Shown here: positions 27,029 to 36,060 of the stretch, piece after piece
Numbering within the stretch: the first letter of the stretch is position 1
Layout of the letters: every line of letters begins with the position of its first letter
Origin: Prevotellaceae bacterium
Lineage (GTDB): Bacteria; Bacteroidota; Bacteroidia; Bacteroidales; Bacteroidaceae
Direction of reading: 5' to 3'
Length of the DNA: 64,000 nucleotides
NCBI GenBank assembly: GCA_028723525.1
Contig: JAQYET010000062.1
Coordinates: 1-64,000 of the forward strand
Position numbers and translations under genes: made by a program
Notes under the pieces: generated by a model
What the model was told of the DNA's origin: nothing
Seen by the model: only the letters and a program-made list of their open reading frames with translations
The model's database searches: none

Positions 27029-27940
27029 ATGGGAAACAATACCATTGACAACCGCGAAAGTTCAATAATGCGCATCACTCTGTGGGGAGCAGTAATCAAC
27101 TGCGTCCTAACGGCATTCAAGATTGCGGCAGGTATTGTCGGCAACAGTTCCGCAATGGTGGCAGACGGAATACATTCTCTTTCCGACCTTGTCAGCGATT
27201 TCATCGTAGTAGTATTCGTAAGGATTTCATCTAAGGGGCAAGACAAGAAGCACGACTACGGTCATGGGAAGTTTGAAACGCTCTCCACGCTCATCGTCAG
27301 CGTACTGTTGCTGCTCGTGGGAATAAAACTTTTCCTGAACGGAGCCGACTATATAAAGCGACATCTCAATGGAGAGGTGTTGCCTCAACCGGGTATGATT
27401 GCATTGTATATGGCAATCGTGTCTATCGTAACGAAGGAAATCCTATATCAAATGACTGCACGTGTAGGACGAAATGTGAACAGTCAGGCAGTGATTGCAA
27501 ACGCATGGCATCATAGAAGTGACGCAATTTCGTCGGTTGGCTCACTTATCGGCATTGCCGGAGCAATATTCCTTGGCAGCAAGTGGGTAATACTCGACCC
27601 GATAATGGGCTGCATCATAAGCATGTTTATTTTCTATATCGCTATGACAATGGGAAAAACAGCGATAAGCGAACTCATGGAAGCGTCGCTGCCGGAGAGA
27701 GAAGAGGAGGAGATAACACAACTGATTGCGTCGGTGGAGGGCATCAAGGGGGTGCATAACCTAAAGACACGCCGCAACGGACAGAGTGTAATAATAGACG
27801 TTCATGTGGTGGTAAGCCCGAATATCACGGTAATTGCAGCTCACGAAATGACTGTGGCTGCCGAAAGATTGCTTACGAACCGTTTTGGAGACAGCACACA
27901 GATATTCATACACGTTGAACCTCACGACGCCGCCTTGTGA
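27029..27940 (+). CDS. Cation diffusion facilitator (zinc/cadmium efflux type)
   Basis: Inner-membrane antiporter of 303 residues with six helices that exports divalent cations in exchange for protons. The transport-site motifs are HSLSD in helix 2 and HHRSD in helix 5. HxxxD in both helices is the pattern of Zn/Cd-type CDF proteins rather than the DxxxD of manganese exporters. A cytosolic ferredoxin-like domain follows (about 215-303) with GVHNLKTRRNG and VHVEPHD. No metal regulator is adjacent. It converges on maeB with a shared hairpin between them. Confidence 0.9.
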   Translation: MGNNTIDNRESSIMRITLWGAVINCVLTAFKIAAGIVGNSSAMVADGIHSLSDLVSDFIVVVFVRISSKGQDKKHDYGHGKFETLSTLIVSVLLLLVGIKLFLNGADYIKRHLNGEVLPQPGMIALYMAIVSIVTKEILYQMTARVGRNVNSQAVIANAWHHRSDAISSVGSLIGIAGAIFLGSKWVILDPIMGCIISMFIFYIAMTMGKTAISELMEASLPEREEEEITQLIASVEGIKGVHNLKTRRNGQSVIIDVHVVVSPNITVIAAHEMTVAAERLLTNRFGDSTQIFIHVEPHDAAL

Positions 27941-28007
27941 TTATTTTCACAAGATACCGGCACGCCATGCGACAACAGTATGGCACGTGATAAACATCAA
28001 AAAAGAC

Positions 28008-28050
28008 AATTCCGCGAGGCATGAAACAATTACTTTCACCTCGCGGAATT
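28008..28050. terminator. Bidirectional terminator between the CDF gene and maeB
   Basis: Arms AATTCCGCGAGG (28008-28019) and CCTCGCGGAATT (28039-28050) form a perfect 12-bp stem with an A-run before it and T-rich sequence after it. The two flanking genes converge here. Confidence 0.8.
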
Positions 28051-28056
28051 ATCATT

Positions 28057-30366
28057 CTATCGCTTTGCGCCGCACTTGTTTATCTCGTTTTGTATCTTAT
28101 ACACGTATGCGTCGATAACTGCAACGGCTGTGATATTGACAACATCGCGGACAGAACTGCTGAAGTCGGTAAAATGGATGGGCTTATTGAGACCAATCTG
28201 TATCGGACCTATGATTTCAACATCAGGCACAAGCACCTGCATCATCTTGTAAGACGAGCGCGCACTCGTAAGATTTGGGAACACGAGAGTGTTGACATCC
28301 ATGCCTTTCAGACGATTAAATGGGAACAGTTTGTCGCGCTGTTCACGGTCGAGAGCGAACCCAATCTGCAATTCTCCGTCAACCAACATGTCGGGATTTT
28401 CACTGTGCAACTGCGCAACAGCATTCCTTACTTTCTTAGAACCGTCTGAACTATCGCTGCCAAAATTGGAATGACTCACCATTGCTATTACCGCTTTCTC
28501 GTTAAAGAAGCTGACAGCTGTGCAGCTAAGCCTTGCCATATCCACAAGCTCTTGCGTGTCGGGGTCGCTGTTTATGAGCGTATCAGTGAGATAGAGCGTG
28601 CCCTTGGGGGAGTTTATTATGTGCATAGTTCCAAAGTGTTTATACTCCGGGCGTATGCCGATAACCTCCTTTGCCACCTTCGTAGTGTTGGAGTATTTGG
28701 TGTAAAGCCCCGTAATAAAGGCGTCTGCCTCACCTGTCTCCACCATCATCATACCGAAGTAGTTGCGCTCAAACATCTTATCGTTTGCCTCTTCGAAGGT
28801 ATAGCCGTCGCGTTGCAGTTTCTCCGTGAGTATTTTAGCATACCTCTCTCTCCTCTCTGCTTCTTTATCATCGCGCAGGTTTATCACTTCAACGCCTTCA
28901 AGAGACAGGTCGAGTTCTTCAGCAAGTTTCCTTATGCGCTCCTTGTTGCCAAGAAGTATCGGGTAGCACAGTCCCTCCGACTTTGCCGAAACAGCGGCGC
29001 GGAGCATGGTCGGGTGTATCGCCTCGGCAAAAACAACCCTTTGCGGATGCGCACTTGCCGTGGCATAAATCTTCTGTGTAAGCTTGGTCTTCAGTCCGAG
29101 CATAACACTTAGCGAATTTTTGTATTCCTCCCAGTCGTCTATAGTTCTGCGAGCCACTCCGCTTTCGATTGCAGCCTTCGCCACGGCAGCCGACACTTCC
29201 GAGATGAGTCGCGGGTCAACAGGCTTCGGAATGAAATATTCGCGACCGAACTTCAGGTTGTTAACCTTATACACATCGTTCACAACATCCGGCACGGGCT
29301 GCTTCGCCAAGTCAGCAATGGCATGCACTGCAGCCATCTTCATTTCTTCGTTGATTGCTTTGGCATGAACATCGAGTGCACCGCGGAATATGTATGGAAA
29401 CCCGATAACATTGTTTATCTGGTTAGGATAGTCGGTTCGTCCTGTTGACATAATGGCGTCGGGACGAGCCTCAAGCGCATCCTCGTATGATATTTCGGGC
29501 TCAGGATTGGCAAGAGCAAATATAATCGGGTCTTTTGCCATTGTCTTTACCATATCCTTTGAGAGAACATTTCCTTTTGAAAGCCCCACGAAGACATCGG
29601 CATCTTTTACCGCTTCTGTCAGCGTATGTATATCTCTGCGGTCGGTAGCAAAGAAACGTTTCTGTTCGTTCAGTCCTTCCCTATCGCTCGTTATCACACC
29701 TTTCGAGTCGAGCATAATGATGTTTTCACGGCGTGCACCGAGTGCCATATAGAGCTTTGTGCAACTCACAGCAGCCGCCCCTGCACCATTCACCACTATC
29801 GTAACATCCTCAATGTTCTTTCCTGCCACCTCAAGCGCGTTCTTCAAACCGGCTGCCGAGATGATTGCCGTGCCGTGTTGGTCGTCGTGCATCACCGGGA
29901 TGTCGAGCGTCCGTTTCAGTCTTTCCTCAATATAGAAGCACTCCGGTGCCTTGATGTCTTCGAGATTTATTCCTCCGAAAGTAGGAGCAATTCTCTCCAC
30001 TGCCTCACAAAATTTCACAGGGTCTTTCTCATCAACCTCTATATCGAACACATCTATACCTCCGTATATCTTGAACAGCAATCCCTTTCCCTCCATTACA
30101 GGCTTGCCGCTTATCGCACCGATGTCTCCGAGCCCCAGCACTGCCGTTCCGTTGCTTATCACTGCCACGAGATTTCCCTTGTCGGTATATCGGTAAGCAT
30201 TGTCTGGGTTCTGCTGAATTTCCAAACACGGGAACGCCACTCCCGGCGAATAAGCCAGACTGAGGTCGGTTTGTGTCCTGTGAGCCTTGGTCGGTCTCAC
30301 TTCTATCTTGCCCGGTCTTCCATTTTCATGATAAGCCAAAGCCGCATCCTTCAAAATCTTCACCAT
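28057..30366 (-). CDS. maeB: Malic enzyme fused to a phosphotransacetylase-like domain (MaeB)
   Basis: Decarboxylates malate to pyruvate with NADP(H). The N-terminal malic enzyme domain (about 1-425) shows YSPGVAFPCLEI, GLGDIGAISGKPVMEGK, MHDDQHGTAIISAAGL and the nucleotide-binding VVNGAGAAAVSC. The C-terminal part (about 430-769) is a phosphate acetyltransferase-like domain (FAEAIHPTMLRAA, FPNLTSARSSYKMMQ). In known MaeB proteins this part is regulatory and binds acetyl-CoA rather than acting as an enzyme. The 769-residue length is typical. A -7-like TACCTTTG lies upstream (30444-30437). Confidence 0.96.
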   Translation of the reverse strand: MVKILKDAALAYHENGRPGKIEVRPTKAHRTQTDLSLAYSPGVAFPCLEIQQNPDNAYRYTDKGNLVAVISNGTAVLGLGDIGAISGKPVMEGKGLLFKIYGGIDVFDIEVDEKDPVKFCEAVERIAPTFGGINLEDIKAPECFYIEERLKRTLDIPVMHDDQHGTAIISAAGLKNALEVAGKNIEDVTIVVNGAGAAAVSCTKLYMALGARRENIIMLDSKGVITSDREGLNEQKRFFATDRRDIHTLTEAVKDADVFVGLSKGNVLSKDMVKTMAKDPIIFALANPEPEISYEDALEARPDAIMSTGRTDYPNQINNVIGFPYIFRGALDVHAKAINEEMKMAAVHAIADLAKQPVPDVVNDVYKVNNLKFGREYFIPKPVDPRLISEVSAAVAKAAIESGVARRTIDDWEEYKNSLSVMLGLKTKLTQKIYATASAHPQRVVFAEAIHPTMLRAAVSAKSEGLCYPILLGNKERIRKLAEELDLSLEGVEVINLRDDKEAERRERYAKILTEKLQRDGYTFEEANDKMFERNYFGMMMVETGEADAFITGLYTKYSNTTKVAKEVIGIRPEYKHFGTMHIINSPKGTLYLTDTLINSDPDTQELVDMARLSCTAVSFFNEKAVIAMVSHSNFGSDSSDGSKKVRNAVAQLHSENPDMLVDGELQIGFALDREQRDKLFPFNRLKGMDVNTLVFPNLTSARSSYKMMQVLVPDVEIIGPIQIGLNKPIHFTDFSSSVRDVVNITAVAVIDAYVYKIQNEINKCGAKR

Positions 30367-30587
30367 AAATGTATGTATTTATTGTATTATTATTTCATCT
30401 CCATACGTTCAGCCAAAATTGGCAATAAACCACGCGCAAAGGTAACAATTATCATCGGAATATCTATGATATGCCTATTAAAAAAGAATTTGTTTATGGC
30501 TTTTATATAAAAAAGATGTCCGCAAATTATTCGCGGACACTTAATCATTGTGGTTAACTTTTCAAGTGCCACCAATCGTGCACTCTC

Positions 30588-31073
30588 CTACTTGCCCTGC
30601 GACAACAAGGCATTCTGAATGGTAGAGTCCATGTCTGCCTTGCTCATGGCTCCCTGCATCACGGTCGGCTGACCTTCTTTCGGAATGAACAGCAGCGTAG
30701 GAATGGAGCGGATGCCGAACACTGCGGCAAGCTCCTCCTGCCTGTCAACGTCTATCTTGTAGAAGTCAACCTTGCCATCGTATTTCTTTGACATCTCATC
30801 CATTATCGGAGCAATCATCTTGCAAGGTCCGCACCATGTGGCATAGAAATCCACCACGGCAGGTTTATCACCTTCGAACGCCCACGCCTGCGGGTTCTTC
30901 TCATAGTCAAACACTCTCTTCTTAAATTCTTTTACATCAAGTTCCATAACATTTCCTTTCTTTTCCGTTTTGTTATCCGTTTCTTTTTCACTCACTGCAC
31001 CGTCGTTGGTCTTCGAAGTGCATCCTGTTGCTAACATCAGCAAAGATAGCAGTGCGATTGTAATTTTCTTCAT
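30588..31073 (-). CDS. Thioredoxin-family lipoprotein
   Basis: A 161-residue periplasmic disulfide exchange protein anchored by lipid. The signal peptide ends in the lipobox LATGC (Cys at about 18), a charged linker follows, then a thioredoxin domain from about residue 50 with the redox motif WCGPC and the cis-proline loop SIPTLLF. The CGPC motif is that of reducing thioredoxins, so it probably reduces envelope proteins, perhaps fed by a CcdA-type carrier; no such partner is adjacent. A TATCTTTG box (31103-31096) is just upstream. Confidence 0.9.
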   Translation of the reverse strand: MKKITIALLSLLMLATGCTSKTNDGAVSEKETDNKTEKKGNVMELDVKEFKKRVFDYEKNPQAWAFEGDKPAVVDFYATWCGPCKMIAPIMDEMSKKYDGKVDFYKIDVDRQEELAAVFGIRSIPTLLFIPKEGQPTVMQGAMSKADMDSTIQNALLSQGK

Positions 31074-31309
31074 TGTTTATCTCATTTTGTCAATGCAAAG
31101 ATACGATGTTTAATCTATATTGGCATTATCCAAAATGTACAAAACATGGTAATATAAGGACAATGTGTGTTTCTTTTACAAAAACAGAGCAAAATATAGG
31201 CTTGTAAATGAGAAAAAGAGCGATATTTCAGTTCTTATGCGAAAGGTTTATTGGCGCACTTTCAGCCTACGGTTAGCAGTATTTCGCTGCACGTTTGGAT
31301 ATATACCGT

Positions 31310-31397
31310 AAAGTAAAATCGGCGGAATTGCTGACCAAAATCGGCGAAATTGCAAAGTAAAATCGGCGAAATTAGTTTGTAATTCCGCCGATTTTGG
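31310..31397. repeat. Four-unit 22-bp palindromic array, copy 2
   Basis: Cores lie at 31319, 31341, 31363 and 31385, exactly 22 bases apart. The first unit carries CGGCGG and the inverted last unit CCGCCG. So AAAATCGGCGGAATT (31315-31329) still pairs perfectly with AATTCCGCCGATTTT (31381-31395), a matched change from copy 1. The array lies in the 392-base gene-free stretch 31074-31465, downstream of the minus-strand beta-barrel gene. The left flank (31254-31309) resembles the flank of copy 4. Confidence 0.92.
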
Positions 31398-31465
31398 TTT
31401 ACGAAATATATTCTCCTCACAAGCCATTGATAACCGGCAAGGACGGAGATTGCGGTTTGTTGCTG

Positions 31466-32059
31466 TTAAAACTCCAGTTCCAAGCCTATCATAAGTTCCT
31501 CCGGTGCGAATCGAAGTCCGAACCCGTGGTCGCCTATTTCATCCTCTTCGCCCACGAAATAGTTGTTTCTGTATCCGGCAAAGCCAAGGCGCATGCAGAG
31601 GCAGAAACCTTTTGCAAGGTCTAAGCATACTCCGGGGCGCACTCCTATTTCGTAGCCATTCCTTTTACCTCCGGCAGCAGATTGTTCGGGACTCGTATGG
31701 TTAAAGCCCACACCTCCGTCTAAATATAGGTTGAACGGACCTCTGTGCATATAGTAATATCTCACGAATGGCGACACCTTATACACTCGAGTGATTTTCT
31801 TAACACCATCGCTACGGTCCGAATTGAACCCAAATCCCAACATTACACCGGCTGCCCAAGTATGGTTGAAACGCCAACCTGCTTCCGGAAACAACTGTAA
31901 CGTTATGGGCTTGCCGTCGTTATTATTCCAATATGTCAACGAACCGCCCAAGAACAGTCCTGCATCTTCTTCGTGTTCATGGAAAGGCACTTCGCCATTC
32001 TGCGCCAAAACACAGGACATGGAAGACAATAACAAGATAGAAAGAAAAAACTTTTTCAT
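31466..32059 (-). CDS. Small outer-membrane beta-barrel protein
   Basis: A 197-residue protein with a signal peptide (MKKFFLSILLLSSMSCVLAQ). The mature part has eight or so alternating beta-strands (FLGGSLTYWNN, AAGVMLGFGFN, VSPFVRYYYM, FNLYLDGGVGFN, CMRLGFAGYR) and ends ELMIGLELEF, a typical final strand with terminal Phe. This fits the OmpW/OmpX-like eight-strand barrel class found widely in Bacteroidetes. Ligand and function are unknown. A TAACTTTG box (32105-32098) is the likely promoter element. Confidence 0.8.
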   Translation of the reverse strand: MKKFFLSILLLSSMSCVLAQNGEVPFHEHEEDAGLFLGGSLTYWNNNDGKPITLQLFPEAGWRFNHTWAAGVMLGFGFNSDRSDGVKKITRVYKVSPFVRYYYMHRGPFNLYLDGGVGFNHTSPEQSAAGGKRNGYEIGVRPGVCLDLAKGFCLCMRLGFAGYRNNYFVGEEDEIGDHGFGLRFAPEELMIGLELEF

Positions 32060-32178
32060 ACATTTATCAGACTTAATTATAAACTTTTCAATGGGTGCAA
32101 AGTTATAAAAAAGTTATTATATGAAACAATACCTATAAATAGTGATTTCTGTTATTCCCCCGTTGGTCGCTCGTTATG

Positions 32179-32505
32179 CTACCCCACAACGGCAAAGAAC
32201 GTAAGGTTCTCGGTGCCACGGTTTTGAAGTGAGTGGCTCCCTCCTTTCGGACAATAATGCACTTCGTTAGGCAGCACCACTTCCTCTGCACCACCCTCAA
32301 GGACATACGTTGCCACACCCGATAGGATATACATCGTTTCGGAATTTTGAGTGTGGGTGTGATAGCCTATTGAACTGCCGGGTTCGAGAGTGCCGAACAT
32401 AATTTTGTTGTCATCGTCTTCGTAGGCTCTCGTGATATATCGCCCTTCACCGTCTTTGAAATTTGGGAGAATTTTCTCTTCAAGCTGTTCTTTACTGATT
32501 TTCAT
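32179..32505 (-). CDS. Small cupin-domain protein
   Basis: A 108-residue single-domain cupin, a small beta-barrel that usually binds one metal ion. The metal motif is GYHTHTQNSETMYILSGVATY (positions 60-80, with His62, His64 and Glu69), and HSLQNRGTENLTFF gives the later His. The start is taken at MKISKEQLEEKILPNF (32505); an upstream extension in the same frame looks non-coding. Such proteins are often sugar isomerase-like or sensor proteins, but nothing here picks a substrate. Confidence 0.8.
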   Translation of the reverse strand: MKISKEQLEEKILPNFKDGEGRYITRAYEDDDNKIMFGTLEPGSSIGYHTHTQNSETMYILSGVATYVLEGGAEEVVLPNEVHYCPKGGSHSLQNRGTENLTFFAVVG

Positions 32506-32560
32506 TTTTCGCCAATGTTTATTCTTAATGTTATAAAATAAATTCTTATTTGCCGGCATA

Positions 32561-32664
32561 TTTTAAATGCCCCTTTCCTTTCATACTGCCAAAACTTTAA
32601 GAAGGAGTGTGCTTGGCTGCACTACTTACGAGTATGGCATAGTGAAAGGAAAGGAGCATTAAAA
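32561..32664. repeat. Long imperfect inverted repeat between TonB receptor and cupin genes
   Basis: A ~31-base left arm (32561-32591) and a ~30-base right arm (32635-32664) are near-complementary, sharing CCTTTCCTTTCA and its complement TGAAAGGAAAGG. They enclose 43 bases. It follows the TonB receptor stop on the minus strand. It may be a strong 3' structure or the remnant of a small mobile element. Confidence 0.7.
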
Positions 32665-32696
32665 CATGTCTGTCCGTATTATACACGCTTAGTTTA

Positions 32697-35600
32697 TCAG
32701 TTGAAGATATACTTCACGCCGAGTTGCATTTGCCAACACTGACCGTAGTGGTGGTTATATTCCCAAGTCTTTGTCGGGTACTGACCATTAACCTTTATCA
32801 TTGAGAATATCGGCGTGCCGTTTTCAATCTTGTCAACCTTCAGGAACTCTCCGTTATTGCATGGTGCCATGTTTTTGCTCACGCCCCACTTAGAGTTGAG
32901 CAAGTTGCCGATGTTCATTATGTCGGCACTTAACTGCAGCCTATGTGTATCTTTTCCGAAACGCAGAACGAAATCATGTGTCCAACGTAAGTCTATACGG
33001 TGATTCCAAGGAGAGCGCGCGCTGTATGCCTCGGCATACTTTCCACGGTGAGAATTGAGGTAATCGTCTTGCTCAACAAACTTCCAAAATGCCGCACGGT
33101 CAGACTCTGATGAGAACCTTATCTGCGAGTCATCGAGCGGAATATACATGAGGTCGTAGTTCAGTCCGTCGCCATTGACATCGCCCTTGTAGAAGAAACT
33201 GTATCCCGAAGGGCTGAAGCCGGTGTAGAACAAGGTTATATTATCCTTGAAGAAGCGGTAGTTTATAGACGCTACAACGCGGTCGGGGATTACGAAACGT
33301 GAGTTCTGCAAGTCGAGGTTGTTAGGACCGTTTACGGTGTAAAGGTTCTTCCATGCAGAAGAAGCATTCGAACCGGGCATGCCCGAAACCTCTTTCATCA
33401 CGGTATGTGTGTAGGCAGCCATGATTTTAAGGTCCTTAACAGGCTCGGCATTTACAGTAACGTTAGCAGTCCAACCATAGCCTTTAGAGGTGTTTTTCAG
33501 CACACAGGCATCATTCAGGTTCACTCCGTTGGTTGCCCTTGAGTAGTAACGGAAGTCTGAAGGATAAACCCAGCGGTTGTCCGCTCCTTCCAAACGCGCC
33601 CATGTTTCATCCGGACTCTTGATGTTATAGTTGTCAAGCATTACGGCGTTGATATTCTGTGTGTAGGTAAACTCGCCCGTAACAGTAAGCGGGAAATTAA
33701 CCAGCAACTTATAGTCAACGGCAATGGATGACTTCCATACTTGCGGCATCTTGAAATTGCGGTCAACACCTGCGAAGCTCGAAGGCACCGTTCCTTGTTC
33801 CGGTGTTATGGAAGTGGGAGTGCCGAGCAGTGATATTATCTCCGCAGGGTCGGTCACTATGCGACCTGCAAACTTGTCAAGGCGGTCGTCTCTCGACGTT
33901 ACAACGCCATTTGAATATTTGGTAGTTGCCGTTGCAAGATATTGTATCATACCCGAGTTGGTCGGCATGTTGGTGAAGAATACCAACGGCAAGCGACCGG
34001 CAAACAGACCTGTACCGCCACGCACTTTCAATGTCTTATCGCCAAGAACGTCCCAAATGAAGCCCGCACGGGGAGAAATCTGTACGTTGTTGTCGGGCCA
34101 CCTGCCGGTGTCTATATGGCGACCGCCGAAGTCAAGGTCAAGGATTGCATTATTGGTCATAACGTCATCGTTGTTGAAAACGATGTCGTCAAAACGTATG
34201 CCTGCCGTCAACTTCAGGTTCTTGAACACGTTCCATTCATCCTGCATATAAAATCCGAATTGGTTGAAACGCACCTGTGCTGCGGGATTTGCGTTACCGT
34301 TGTAGCCGTACTGTATGGCAACAGACTCAGGAGCGGCACCGCTGAGGAAGTCGTCGAGGGAGCGATAACGATAATATCCGGTTCCATTGCGCATATAGGA
34401 GTTGTTGGCAAGCTGGTGTTCAAAGCTGAGACCGGCAGTAAGCTTGTGTGCACCTGCGTAATAGGTGAAGTTGTCTGTCAGGGTTGTTACCTTGTTATTC
34501 ACGGCATTATTCCATGAGAACAGTTCATATCCGAGCGACATATACGGCTCCAAAGTCTGTGTCACCGTGCCATTGGCGGCAGTTTCGTAACCGGCAAGAA
34601 TGTCTATGAAGGGGAACGGAGAGGAGTTGCTGCCGCGCTCATCCTGAATGTTGCTGTATGTGAACAGCAGCTGGTTTGAGATGTTATTACCAAAACGGCT
34701 GTTAAGGTCTGCCGATACCGACGTCACCTTATTGTTCATGCTATACATAGAATTGGCAAAAGCCATAGAGAACTTAGAGAAACGGTCGCCCGTGAAAGGA
34801 GTGGAAACGTCGGCACTCGAACGGTTGGTGGGCATCCATGTCTCGTTGTTGGTGTGGTTGAAACGCACCGCGAGATGATGCTGTTGATTGATATTCCAGT
34901 CTATGCGGGCAAGAATTTTCAGGTTGTTTTCGTCTGAAGGATAACTTGTATATGAACCGGTGTCATAGCCATAGTTCTGCAACATGAAATTACGTACGGT
35001 CTCCATGTCGGATAATTTCGTGCGAGAGATATATTCTTTGGTGTTTGCCACGCCGTCTTCCGAGGCACGCCAGTTGTTGGCAACGGTAGGAATTTTCGTA
35101 TATTCCATATTGGCAAAGAAGAAGAGACGGTCTTTGATAATCGGACCTCCTAACGTAAATCCGTAAATGTATTTACGGTCTTTCGGGCGTTCTCCAAGGT
35201 TTTCGCCGTCGATAACATTACCGCGCAGATCCTCGTTGCGAAGATACGTGTAGGCTGTTCCACGGAAAGTATTGGTACCGGATTTAGTCACTGCGTTAAT
35301 TCCACCGCCAATAAAGTTAGACTGACGGACATCATACGGAGAGACCACGACCTGTACTTCGTCGATAGCATCCATCGAAATAGGCGTGCCTCCACCCGGT
35401 AACTTGTCTGTAAGACCAAAGTTGTTGTTGAAATTAGCACCGTCTATGGTGAAGTTTGTGGAGCGTCCGTCGCCTCCTGCGAAGCCCATGCCGTTGGCGT
35501 AAGGCGAGAGGCGGGCTATGTCGGATATGCTACGGTTGACTGTCGGCAAAGAAGTTATCATTTGCTGGTTGATGTTCGTCGTAGCACCTGTTTTCTCTAT

Positions 35601-35984
35601 GGAGAACTTTGAACCCTTACCTGTCACGAGAACCTCGCCCAGTTCGTTCACGTCTTCGTTGAGATTGGCGTCAAGGTCGTACACTTCACCGAGTTGCAAT
35701 GTGATGTCTCGATACACAATGTCCTTATAACCTACGTATGAAATCGTAACCTTGTATGGTCCGCCATTTCGCATACCCTGAATGGTGAAACGTCCATTCG
35801 TGTTAGTCACGGCACCATAACGTGTACCCGAAGGCTCATGGACAGCCTGAATGCTTGCACCAATGATGGCTTCACCCTGTGCATCACGCACGAGACCCGA
35901 CATTGATGAAGTAGTGACCTGAGCCAACAATGCCGATACAGATATCATCAACATTGCGATTAAGAAATAAAGTCTTTTCAACAT
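32697..35984 (-). CDS. TonB-dependent outer-membrane receptor, Oar type
   Basis: Large outer-membrane transporter of 1095 residues. It has a signal peptide (start at MLKRLYFLIAML, 35984; a longer frame runs into the promoter). A carboxypeptidase-regulatory-like domain follows (about 28-110, SSMSGLVRDAQGEAIIGAS), then a plug domain (about 120-230, NRSISDIARLSPYA, DAIDEVQVVVSPYDVRQ), and the barrel ends in WQMQLGVKYIFN. The layout and the FIGGGINAVTKSGTNTFRGT block match Oar/OmpA-related TonB receptors, which are not SusC-like and lack a SusD partner. No SusD lies adjacent. A TATCTTTG box (36022-36015) is upstream. Confidence 0.9.
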   Translation of the reverse strand: MLKRLYFLIAMLMISVSALLAQVTTSSMSGLVRDAQGEAIIGASIQAVHEPSGTRYGAVTNTNGRFTIQGMRNGGPYKVTISYVGYKDIVYRDITLQLGEVYDLDANLNEDVNELGEVLVTGKGSKFSIEKTGATTNINQQMITSLPTVNRSISDIARLSPYANGMGFAGGDGRSTNFTIDGANFNNNFGLTDKLPGGGTPISMDAIDEVQVVVSPYDVRQSNFIGGGINAVTKSGTNTFRGTAYTYLRNEDLRGNVIDGENLGERPKDRKYIYGFTLGGPIIKDRLFFFANMEYTKIPTVANNWRASEDGVANTKEYISRTKLSDMETVRNFMLQNYGYDTGSYTSYPSDENNLKILARIDWNINQQHHLAVRFNHTNNETWMPTNRSSADVSTPFTGDRFSKFSMAFANSMYSMNNKVTSVSADLNSRFGNNISNQLLFTYSNIQDERGSNSSPFPFIDILAGYETAANGTVTQTLEPYMSLGYELFSWNNAVNNKVTTLTDNFTYYAGAHKLTAGLSFEHQLANNSYMRNGTGYYRYRSLDDFLSGAAPESVAIQYGYNGNANPAAQVRFNQFGFYMQDEWNVFKNLKLTAGIRFDDIVFNNDDVMTNNAILDLDFGGRHIDTGRWPDNNVQISPRAGFIWDVLGDKTLKVRGGTGLFAGRLPLVFFTNMPTNSGMIQYLATATTKYSNGVVTSRDDRLDKFAGRIVTDPAEIISLLGTPTSITPEQGTVPSSFAGVDRNFKMPQVWKSSIAVDYKLLVNFPLTVTGEFTYTQNINAVMLDNYNIKSPDETWARLEGADNRWVYPSDFRYYSRATNGVNLNDACVLKNTSKGYGWTANVTVNAEPVKDLKIMAAYTHTVMKEVSGMPGSNASSAWKNLYTVNGPNNLDLQNSRFVIPDRVVASINYRFFKDNITLFYTGFSPSGYSFFYKGDVNGDGLNYDLMYIPLDDSQIRFSSESDRAAFWKFVEQDDYLNSHRGKYAEAYSARSPWNHRIDLRWTHDFVLRFGKDTHRLQLSADIMNIGNLLNSKWGVSKNMAPCNNGEFLKVDKIENGTPIFSMIKVNGQYPTKTWEYNHHYGQCWQMQLGVKYIFN

Positions 35985-36060
35985 GATTAAATTTAAATTG
36001 GTTCTTATAGATTGCAAAGATAAACTAATTTAAAGACTTTACAAAAAAAAAGTGAATAAA

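Noticed and set aside
27885..28118. 77-residue ORF between the CDF gene and maeB
   Set aside because: It overlaps the CDF 3' end out of frame and crosses the terminator; no coding signal.
35985..36017. Longer start of the TonB receptor
   Set aside because: The extension overlaps the TATCTTTG promoter box (36022-36015) and lacks a signal peptide; MLKRLYFLIAML at 35984 gives a proper one.
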